A stretch of 6,631 nucleotides of DNA from JBKPFU01 sp046728975 (GTDB lineage: Bacteria; Actinomycetota; Thermoleophilia; Gaiellales; Gaiellaceae). The notes below the pieces were generated by a model, which did no database searches, was not told where the DNA came from, and saw only the letters and a list, made by a program, of their open reading frames with translations. The stretch is taken from the NCBI GenBank assembly GCA_046728975.1, contig JBKPFU010000174.1, forward strand, positions 1 to 6,631, written 5' to 3'. Positions 1 through 5,450 of this stretch are shown in pieces. The translations under genes and the position numbers were made by a program. The first letter of the stretch is position 1; each line of letters starts with the position of its first letter.

Positions 1-1
1 C

Positions 2-1717
2 TGGGAGAAGGCGCTGCGGGTGCTGATGACGAAGCTGCGCGCGTTGCTCGAGGAGTGCGGGATCGACGGCGCCACGGCGCTCACGAGCGCCTTCGGCTGC
101 TACAAGCTGACGCTGCCCGCCGGCGCCTGGATCGACGTCGACGCGGCGGCGGAGGCGCTCGAACGAGCCGAGGCGGCGCTCGCCGCGGGCGACTTCGACG
201 AGGCTCGCTCGCAGGGCTCGCTCGCCGCGGCGCTCGCGCGGCGCAGCTTCCTGCCCGGCGAGGACGGCTCCTGGGTCGAGGAGAGGCGGCGCGAGCTGCG
301 CGATCTGCTCGTGCGCTCGCTCGAGTGCCTGCGCGACGCCTGCTTCGCCGCCGGGGAGTTCGCCGAGGCGGTCCGGCACGGGGAAGAGGTGACCGAGCTG
401 GAGCCGTTCCGCGAGAGCAGCTACCGCCGGCTAATGCAGGCGCATGCCGCCGCCGGCAATCCGGCCGAGGCGCTCCGCGTCTACGAGCGCTGCCGGACCC
501 TGCTCGCCGACGAGCTCGGCGCCTACCCATCGCCCGAAACCGAGGCGGCATACCTCGAAATACTGCGTGCCACTTCGTCGCGAACAGACGAGCTGCCTGC
601 GGGCGAACCTCTCGGGCCGCTTCGAGAGGAGGAGCTTGCGGCACCGCGGCCCTACGCTCCGAAGCGAAGCCGATCAACGCTTGGAGCATTTGTCCTCGCT
701 GGCGCTGCCGCCACGGCGATCGCGTTCGCGCTCGTAAGGGTTGGCGGCGAGGGTGAGTCAACGGCCAGCCCCGCACCTCGCGTTGCCATCGTCCTCCCGC
801 GTCCGCCCACTGTCGGCCGGGAAGACACGATGGTGACGCCGGCCCTAGATGGGCTCCGCCTGGCCGAGCGGCAATACGGCGCGCGGACGCAGATTCTTGT
901 CGCGGACGAGCTCAACCTAAAGTCACCGAGCGTCACGAGGACGATCGCGCGACTCCGTTCGGGGAACTTCGATCTCGTCATCGTCATTCCCGGCGGCGCG
1001 CTCTGGAACGCACTCGGACCGACAGCGCGAACACTGCCGGAAACGCGCTTCGTCGTTTTCGACTCACGCGTCGACGTCCCCAACGCGACCGGATTCGTCC
1101 TCGACGACCACCAGGCCGGCTATCTGGCCGGCTACCTCAGCGGGCTGATCGAGGCCGGGAGCGGCCCAAGGCTGAACCGCGTCCACATCGTGTCTGCCAT
1201 CGGTGGCATGCGCGGTCTTCCCGCCGTCGAAGGGCTTCTCGCCGGCTTCGCAAGAGGGGCGCGGCACGCGCTGCCGGGCATTTCCGTTCGCACCGCGTAC
1301 TCGGGCGACTTCATGGACCAGTCGAAATGCGAGGCAATTGCCAACCGGCACATCGACGAAGGCGCCGACATCGTCTTCGCCGCCGCCGGAACATGCAGCC
1401 TCGGCGCGCTGTCTGCTGCGTCGATTCGAGGCGTTTGGGGAGTCGGAGTCGACGGCGACCGCTCGGGCCTCGGCAACCACATCCTCGCCTCGGCGGTAAA
1501 GCGGTACGACCAAATCGTGCTCGCCGCGGTGGGCTCGTTCGTCCACGGGACACTCCCTCATGGGCGCGCTGTCGTCTTTGGGTTGGACGACGATGCCGTT
1601 GCGCTTGTCGGCGTCAACCCGAGCGTGCCCGACTCGATCCGGAGGAAGGTCGCTCGTGAGGCCATGGTGCTGCGACGCGGGGGACGCGGGAGTTTGGCTG
1701 TGGTGGCTGGTTCCTAA
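2..1717 (+). CDS. Membrane-anchored SARP/BTAD regulator fused to BMP-type solute-binding domain (5' partial)
   Basis: Partial gene: the frame is open to the window edge and the residues before the GTG at 20 (W-E-K-A-L-R-V) continue the C-terminal half of a SARP winged-helix domain, so that GTG is not the real start. Numbering from it, residues 1-38 finish the DNA-binding domain, with the typical G-x-Y-x-L-x-x-P wing. Residues about 40-182 are the helical BTAD domain. Residues 219-241 are one hydrophobic membrane helix preceded by K/R residues. Residues about 253-545 resemble BMP/PnrA periplasmic binding proteins: FVVFD (344-348), QAGYLAGYLSG (365-375), GADIVFAAAG (448-457), GVGVDGD (474-480) and SAVKR (491-495). 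Inferred role: a ToxR-like one-component sensor that binds a solute outside the membrane and controls transcription inside. The BMP family includes nucleoside-binding proteins; the ligand and targets here are unknown. The stop overlaps the convergent neighbour's stop. Confidence 0.88.
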   Translation, partial: WEKALRVLMTKLRALLEECGIDGATALTSAFGCYKLTLPAGAWIDVDAAAEALERAEAALAAGDFDEARSQGSLAAALARRSFLPGEDGSWVEERRRELRDLLVRSLECLRDACFAAGEFAEAVRHGEEVTELEPFRESSYRRLMQAHAAAGNPAEALRVYERCRTLLADELGAYPSPETEAAYLEILRATSSRTDELPAGEPLGPLREEELAAPRPYAPKRSRSTLGAFVLAGAAATAIAFALVRVGGEGESTASPAPRVAIVLPRPPTVGREDTMVTPALDGLRLAERQYGARTQILVADELNLKSPSVTRTIARLRSGNFDLVIVIPGGALWNALGPTARTLPETRFVVFDSRVDVPNATGFVLDDHQAGYLAGYLSGLIEAGSGPRLNRVHIVSAIGGMRGLPAVEGLLAGFARGARHALPGISVRTAYSGDFMDQSKCEAIANRHIDEGADIVFAAAGTCSLGALSAASIRGVWGVGVDGDRSGLGNHILASAVKRYDQIVLAAVGSFVHGTLPHGRAVVFGLDDDAVALVGVNPSVPDSIRRKVAREAMVLRRGGRGSLAVVAGS

Positions 1718-2421
1718 CCCGTGTAGGTGCTGGACGACGCTCGGCCGGCGTGCGCGCGCGCCGAGGGCGTCTGGCGGCCGACAATTGCCGGGGCTTCGTG
1801 GACGAGCTCGTCGTTTTCGAGCGCCTCGACCATGAACAGGGCGAAGTCGACACGGCGCGTGAGGTTGCTCTCGAGGATGGGGTCGCCAACGTGCCGGCTC
1901 CACACGGGCAGCCCCTGGCTCTCACCTTCCTCGAGGTTGCTGCCGCGCACGACGGTCCACCGCGTGTCGCTCGCAAACACCCGGCGGCACGCCTCCACTT
2001 GGTCGTCGAGGTCTGCGAAACGAGTGACCCGTCCGAGCCACCCGGCCACCTTCACGAACGTCTTGAACCTCCGCGAGTACACGTCCTGGCCGTCGCGAGT
2101 GATGTGCCACCCGCACGAGAACACGAGACGCGCTCCCGGCGGCGCGAAGTCGAGCACGGCCTGCGCCGTTCCCGTTGAGTACCCATGGACCCCTCGCGGG
2201 ACCAACACGACGAGCACCCCGTCGCATCCAGCGGCTGCCCGTTTGATGACCTCGCGGTCGTTCGTCGCTCCCGGGACGATGCTGATGCGTCCCTTGAACG
2301 CGTCGAGCTTTTCGACGCTTTCCTCTCGGCACACGCCGACGACTTCGTAGCCCCTCTCCAGCGCGTGCTGCACCATGTAGCGCCCGAGCTTTCCAGAGGC
2401 TCCTACGATGCAGACCCTCAT
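1714..2421 (-). CDS. NAD(P)-binding NmrA-like / atypical SDR family protein
   Basis: A 235-residue Rossmann-fold protein. The N-terminal strand MRVCIVGASGKLG carries the GxxGxxG dinucleotide-binding loop (residues 7-13). It is followed by an R-G-Y-E-V strand and R32, a position where related proteins often contact the NADP phosphate. The ending GARLVFSCGW (96-105), TRWTVVRGSNL (153-163) and RRVDFALFMVEAL (189-201) follow the pattern of NAD(P)H-binding NmrA/NAD_binding_10 proteins, where the VVR strand precedes the substrate region and the R-x-D-x-A segment closes the fold. No classical YxxxK catalytic pair is visible, so this may be a redox-sensing or atypical reductase protein rather than a standard dehydrogenase. 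The ATG at 2421-2419 begins directly at the Rossmann strand; no strong Shine-Dalgarno sequence precedes it. The last 15 or so residues look like an unconserved tail running into the neighbour's stop codon. It is divergent from the ribosomal-protection operon. The substrate is unknown. Confidence 0.85.
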   Translation of the reverse strand: MRVCIVGASGKLGRYMVQHALERGYEVVGVCREESVEKLDAFKGRISIVPGATNDREVIKRAAAGCDGVLVVLVPRGVHGYSTGTAQAVLDFAPPGARLVFSCGWHITRDGQDVYSRRFKTFVKVAGWLGRVTRFADLDDQVEACRRVFASDTRWTVVRGSNLEEGESQGLPVWSRHVGDPILESNLTRRVDFALFMVEALENDELVHEAPAIVGRQTPSARAHAGRASSSTYTG

Positions 2422-2432
2422 CGTTCGGAGCC

Positions 2433-2438
2433 TATGAT
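2433..2438 (+). promoter_or_regulatory. Candidate -10 element for the resistance operon
   Basis: TATGAT is a close match to the TATAAT -10 consensus, in an AT-rich patch about 106 bases upstream of the ribosomal-protection start codon. Use of this box would give a leader transcript of roughly 100 bases. No TTGACA-like -35 is seen at 16-18 bases spacing, so this is a weak call. Confidence 0.25.
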
Positions 2439-2451
2439 TTATTGTCGATAA
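2439..2451. promoter_or_regulatory. Small imperfect palindrome, possible operator
   Basis: TTAT-N5-ATAA lies in the AT-rich centre of the divergent intergenic region, immediately after the candidate -10 box. Its position would suit a repressor or activator acting on both directions. The half-sites are only four bases, so chance is a real alternative. Confidence 0.2.
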
Positions 2452-2469
2452 GAGAGCAGCGCCGATCTA

Positions 2470-2531
2470 CCAAGGAGGCGAAATGCGCGCAGCGTTCATG
2501 TCCACACAGGAGGCCTTTGTGACCTACTTGG
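2470..2531 (+). promoter_or_regulatory. Inverted repeat able to mask ribosome-binding sites (candidate attenuator)
   Basis: CCAAGGAGG (2470-2478) can pair with CCTACTTGG (2523-2531) over 8 of 9 positions, with a single G/A mismatch. The left arm contains the leader ORF's Shine-Dalgarno. The right arm includes the first two Gs of the Shine-Dalgarno of the ribosomal-protection gene. A ribosome moving through the leader ORF would open the stem. This layout resembles translational attenuation upstream of some antibiotic-resistance genes, but the 44-base loop makes the pairing only moderately convincing. Confidence 0.3.
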
Positions 2532-2596
2532 AGGGTATGACGCTTGCTTCGCAGAACGCTCAACTTGGGGATCCTGGCGCATGTCGACGCCGGTAA
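2483..2596 (+). CDS. Possible 37-residue leader peptide upstream of and overlapping the ribosomal-protection gene
   Basis: A short ORF starts at ATG 2483, behind a strong Shine-Dalgarno AAGGAGG (2472-2478, 4 bases away), and ends at TAA 2594-2596. It encodes M-R-A-A-F-M-S-T-Q-E-A-F-V-T-Y-L-E-G-M followed by 18 further residues with no recognisable domain. It overlaps the first 53 bases of the ribosomal-protection gene in a different frame. An internal GTG at 2519 in the same frame has its own CAGGAGG (2507-2513). Tet(M) of Tn916 and tet(Q) are known to be controlled through short leader ORFs, so a leader role is plausible. The alternative is fortuitous: only the Shine-Dalgarno and start are distinctive, and an upstream indel error could also create such an arrangement. 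Confidence 0.35.
   Translation: MRAAFMSTQEAFVTYLEGMTLASQNAQLGDPGACRRR
2530..2535 (+). promoter_or_regulatory. Ribosome-binding site that fixes the TTG start at 2544
   Basis: GGAGGG lies 8 bases before TTG 2544. An in-frame TGA at 2538-2540 rules out any start further upstream, so this site and the TTG codon together define the N-terminus of the ribosomal-protection gene. Confidence 0.7.
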
Positions 2597-4502
2597 GACA
2601 ACACTCACCGAGCGGCTGCTCTATGCCGCCGGCGTAATCGACAAGATCGGCAGCATCGACAAGGGGACGACGCAGACCGATTCGCTGCCCCTCGAGCAGC
2701 AGCGCGGGATCACCATCAAGTCGGCGGTCGTTTCGTTCCCGATCGACGACGTCACCGTCAACCTGATCGACACGCCGGGCCACCCCGACTTCATCGCCGA
2801 GGTGGAACGCGTGTTGAGCGTGCTCGACGGCGCGGTCCTCGTCGTCTCCGCCGTCGAGGGCGTGCAGGCGCAGACGCGCCTGCTGATGCGCGCGCTGGAG
2901 CGGCTGCACATCCCGACGCTCCTGTTCGTGAACAAGATCGATCGCACGGGCGCCGACTCCGGGCGGACGCTGATGGACATCTCCGAGCGGCTGACGCCGG
3001 CGACAGTCGCGATGACACGCGCGAGCGGGGAGGGGACGCGCGCGGCGGTCGTCAAGCCGTATGCAGACGAAGACGCCGTCTTCAGGTCCCGCGTCGTCGA
3101 GGTGCTCGCCGAACAGGACGACGCGCTGCTCGCCGCCTATCTCGACGACGAGACGCATGTCTCGCCGCGGCGTCTGCACGACGCGCTCGCGGCGCAGACG
3201 AAGCAGGCGCTCGTGTACCCCGCCTTCTGCGGCTCGGCGATCACCGGCGCCGGCGTCGACGTGCTGACGGCAGGGATCGCCGAGCTTCTGCCCGCGACCG
3301 CCGGCAATCCCGACGGTCCGGTCTCCGGCACGGTCTTCAAGATCGAGCGCGGGCCTAACGGCGAAAAGATCGCCTACGTCCGCATGTTCACCGGGACCGT
3401 GCGCACGCGTGACCGGCTGCACTTCGGCCCCGAGGACGACGGGAAGGTGACCGCGATCAGCGTCTTCGACCACGGGGCCGACGTTCAGCGGCCGGCGGTG
3501 TCCGCGCGAGAGATCGCGAAGCTCTGGGGCCTCAGGGAGATCCAGATCGGCGACAGGCTCGGCGACGCGCCGGCCCGCGGCACGCACCGTGAATTTGCGC
3601 CGCCGACGCTGGAGTCGGTCGTCGTCCCGCTCGATCCCGACGACGCGCAGCGGCTTCGCGTCGCGCTCGCGCAACTCGCGGAGCAGGACCCGCTGATCAG
3701 GGTCAGGCAGGACGACAGGAACCGCGAGATCTCGGTCTCCCTTTACGGCGAGGTCCAGAAGGAGGTCATCCAGGCGACGCTGGCAGACGACTTCGGCATC
3801 GACGTCACGTTCCGCGAAACGACGCCGATCTACGTCGAACGTCCCAGCCGCACCGGCGAGGCGCTCGAGATCCTGCATGCCGAATCGAACCCATTCCTGG
3901 CGACGATCGGGCTGCGCGTCGATCCCGCGCCCGACGGCTCGGGCGTGGAGTTCCGACTGCAGGTCGATCCTCGGACGGCGCCGCTGTACCTCTACAAGAC
4001 GGTCGAAAGCTTCAGCCAGCACATGGACGAGTACGTCCGCGACGCGCTACAGGTGGGCGTCTTCGGCTGGCAGGTCACGGACTGCGTCGTGACGATGACG
4101 AAGTGCAACTACAGCGTTCCCGACGGCCCGCCGTCGAGACGGGGACCGCTGAGCACGGCCGCGGACTTCCGCAAGCTCACGCCCCTGGTTGTCAGGCAGG
4201 CGCTCGAGCGGGCCGGGACGCTGGTCTGCGAGCCGACCGTTGAAACCCGCCTCGAGGTCCCGGCGGATGCCGTCGGGGCAGTGATGCCCGCGCTGGCGCG
4301 GCTCGGTGCCGCCGTCGAGCCGCCGTCGCCGCGCGGGAAGCTGGCGGAGATCAAGGCCATCCTGGCTGCGGCGCGGGCGGATGAGCTCCAGCGGCAGCTG
4401 CCAGGGCTCACCGGCGGCGAGGGCGTGCTCGACTCCAGGTTCGCCGGTTATCAGCCGGTGAGCGGCGATCAGCCGATCAGAGAGAAGGCGCAGCTTGGCT
4501 GA
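2544..4502 (+). CDS. Tetracycline ribosomal-protection-type translational GTPase (TetM/OtrA class)
   Basis: A 652-residue EF-G-like GTPase, close to the 639-663 residues usual for TetM and OtrA proteins. Family members bind the ribosome and, with GTP hydrolysis, dislodge tetracycline from the 30S decoding site. The N-terminus starts LNLGILAHVDAGKTT (P-loop 12-19); then come RGITI (54-58), DTPGH (76-80), NKID (130-133) and a GSAI G5 motif (230-233). Domain II spans about 255-345, domain III about 355-425 (including SVSLYGEVQKEV, 398-409), and domain IV about 426-555. Domain V ends with LTGGEGVLDSRFAGYQPV. The domain IV loop reads GPLSTAADF (534-542), aligning with the drug-displacing SPVSTPADF loop of TetM/TetO. 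The TTG start is enforced by an upstream stop. It is first in an operon with an APH-like gene starting within its last codons. It could be a chromosomal homologue without real tetracycline resistance, but it is clearly not housekeeping EF-G, which is longer (about 700 residues). Confidence 0.9.
   Translation: MLRRTLNLGILAHVDAGKTTLTERLLYAAGVIDKIGSIDKGTTQTDSLPLEQQRGITIKSAVVSFPIDDVTVNLIDTPGHPDFIAEVERVLSVLDGAVLVVSAVEGVQAQTRLLMRALERLHIPTLLFVNKIDRTGADSGRTLMDISERLTPATVAMTRASGEGTRAAVVKPYADEDAVFRSRVVEVLAEQDDALLAAYLDDETHVSPRRLHDALAAQTKQALVYPAFCGSAITGAGVDVLTAGIAELLPATAGNPDGPVSGTVFKIERGPNGEKIAYVRMFTGTVRTRDRLHFGPEDDGKVTAISVFDHGADVQRPAVSAREIAKLWGLREIQIGDRLGDAPARGTHREFAPPTLESVVVPLDPDDAQRLRVALAQLAEQDPLIRVRQDDRNREISVSLYGEVQKEVIQATLADDFGIDVTFRETTPIYVERPSRTGEALEILHAESNPFLATIGLRVDPAPDGSGVEFRLQVDPRTAPLYLYKTVESFSQHMDEYVRDALQVGVFGWQVTDCVVTMTKCNYSVPDGPPSRRGPLSTAADFRKLTPLVVRQALERAGTLVCEPTVETRLEVPADAVGAVMPALARLGAAVEPPSPRGKLAEIKAILAAARADELQRQLPGLTGGEGVLDSRFAGYQPVSGDQPIREKAQLG
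4481..4488 (+). promoter_or_regulatory. Ribosome-binding site supporting the TTG start at 4495
   Basis: AGAGAAGG inside the 3' end of the ribosomal-protection gene lies 6 bases before TTG 4495. The competing in-frame ATG at 4510 has GAGG directly against it, too close to work well, so the TTG is preferred. Confidence 0.5.
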
Positions 4503-5403
4503 CCTGAGGATGCACGCCGACGAGCTGCACACCGACGCCGCGCTCGTTCGACGCTTGCTCGCTGCGCAGTTCCCGCACTGGGCGAACCTTCCGATCGAGC
4601 GCGTCCCCTCGAGTGGGACCGACAACGCGCTGTACCGGCTGGGCGATGACATGCTCGTTCGCCTGCCGCGCATCCACTGGGCCGTGGGCGGCGTCGACAA
4701 GGACTTCCGTTGGCTGCCGAAGCTCGCGCCGCTGCTGCCGGTCTCGATCCCGGTCCCGCTGGCCAAGGGCGACCCGGCTGAGGACTACCCCTGGACGTGG
4801 GGCGTCTACCCCTGGCTCGAGGGCGAGAACCCGCCGCTCGACGGCATCGCCGATGCCAACTCGCTGACGAGCGACGTCGCGAGCTTCGTCAACGCGCTGC
4901 ACCGCGTCGACCTGGCCGGCGGGCCGCCTGCGCGCCGCGGGAGGCCGCTGGGGGAGGCGCAGGACGAGGAGGCGCGCGCGTCGCTCGCTGAGCTGTGCGC
5001 AATGACTCTGATCGACGTCGACGAAGCGACGGACGCCTGGGAGGAAGCGCTCGAGGTGCCGCCGTGGGCGGGGCCGCCGGTCTGGGTACACGGAGACCTG
5101 TTGGCCGGGAACCTGCTCCTCCAAGGCGGGCGCCTAACGGGAGTGATCGACTGGGGCGGCGTCGGCGTCGGGGATCCCGCGTGCGATCTCATCGTTGCCT
5201 GGGGCGTGACCCCACGCTCCCTGCGGAACTTTTTCCGTGCCGCCGTCGGCGTCGACGACGCGACCTGGGCCCGCGGCCGCGGCTGGGCGCTGTCAGTCGG
5301 CCTGATCGCGCTCCCGTACTACAAGGAGACGAACCCGACGCTCGCAGCGATCGCCCGTCATCTGATCGACGAAGCCCTTGCCGATCGGCGGACGGGCTCC
5401 TGA
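4495..5403 (+). CDS. Aminoglycoside phosphotransferase (APH) family protein
   Basis: A 302-residue protein with the APH/protein-kinase-like fold. The N-lobe has a nucleotide loop, SSGTDNALYRLG (39-50), followed by DMLVRLPR (52-59), where arginines occupy the region of the usual ATP-binding lysine. The hinge is YPWTWGVYPWLEGE (98-111). The catalytic loop is VWVHGDLLAGN (197-206... H199, D201, N206), giving the HxD-x4-N Brenner motif. The metal-binding segment is VIDWGGVGVGDPACD (217-231), with D219. The C-terminal RGWALSVGLIALPYY (262-276) and KETNP are typical of a widespread actinobacterial branch of APH-like proteins. Members transfer phosphate from ATP to hydroxyls of aminoglycosides or other small molecules; the substrate of this branch is not something I can assign. 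Start TTG 4495 overlaps the upstream gene by 8 bases, implying translational coupling. An ATG at 4510 is the alternative start. A hairpin follows the stop codon. Confidence 0.87.
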   Translation: MADLRMHADELHTDAALVRRLLAAQFPHWANLPIERVPSSGTDNALYRLGDDMLVRLPRIHWAVGGVDKDFRWLPKLAPLLPVSIPVPLAKGDPAEDYPWTWGVYPWLEGENPPLDGIADANSLTSDVASFVNALHRVDLAGGPPARRGRPLGEAQDEEARASLAELCAMTLIDVDEATDAWEEALEVPPWAGPPVWVHGDLLAGNLLLQGGRLTGVIDWGGVGVGDPACDLIVAWGVTPRSLRNFFRAAVGVDDATWARGRGWALSVGLIALPYYKETNPTLAAIARHLIDEALADRRTGS

Positions 5404-5442
5404 GACCATGGGCCCGCATGCGCGCGCCCATGGTCTCGGGAG
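5397..5442. terminator. Strong hairpin between convergent operons, likely bidirectional terminator
   Basis: A 17-base-pair stem joins 5397-5413 to 5426-5442. Its core GAGACCATGGGC/GCCCATGGTCTC is perfectly complementary, and the extension CTCCT/GGGAG has one T-G wobble. Three further pairs (5415-5417 with 5422-5424) sit inside it beyond a C/C mismatch, leaving a four-base loop. The stem starts inside the last codons of the APH-like gene and ends 8 bases before the stop of the minus-strand beta-propeller gene. On the plus strand only TTT follows and on the minus strand no T run is seen, so termination may be rho-assisted or mainly a matter of shielding against read-through. Confidence 0.65.
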
Positions 5443-5450
5443 GTTTAGTC

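Larger units (their letters stand above)
2422..2543. promoter_or_regulatory. Divergent intergenic/leader region between NmrA-like gene and resistance operon
   Basis: These 122 bases must hold the promoter for the minus-strand NmrA-like gene and probably that of the plus-strand operon. The stretch at about 2432-2452 is clearly AT-rich against the GC-rich surroundings and is the likeliest place for promoter elements. The half from 2470 to 2543 holds three Shine-Dalgarno-like sequences and the beginning of a short ORF. No good -35 box is evident for either direction. Confidence 0.6.

Noticed and set aside
20..22. GTG as the true start of the first gene
   Set aside because: The frame is open upstream and its residues continue a SARP winged-helix pattern, so the gene is simply cut by the window edge.
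1064..1903. 279-codon minus-strand open frame opposite the sensor domain
   Set aside because: It overlaps two genes with clear domains, and its sequence is His/Arg/Pro-rich shadow composition.
2496..4022. 508-codon open frame antisense to the ribosomal-protection gene
   Set aside because: Its translation is Arg/Asp/Val-rich low-complexity sequence without any domain, as expected from the complement of a GC-rich coding strand; the opposite strand has all GTPase motifs.
2544..4502. Housekeeping elongation factor G
   Set aside because: The length (652 residues), the STxADF loop and the N-terminal LNLGILAHVDAGKTTLTERLL fit the ribosomal-protection class better than EF-G.
4510..4512. ATG as start of the APH-like gene
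   Set aside because: It has no well-spaced ribosome-binding site, whereas TTG 4495 has AGAGAAGG 6 bases away; it remains possible.
4047..4766. 239-codon minus-strand open frame across the operon junction
   Set aside because: It is antisense to the domain V coding region and the APH N-lobe, both recognisable, and has no motif of its own.
2422..5450. Acquired resistance transposon or integron cassette
   Set aside because: No transposase, integrase, terminal inverted repeats or attC-like structure was seen, and base composition looks like the rest of the window.
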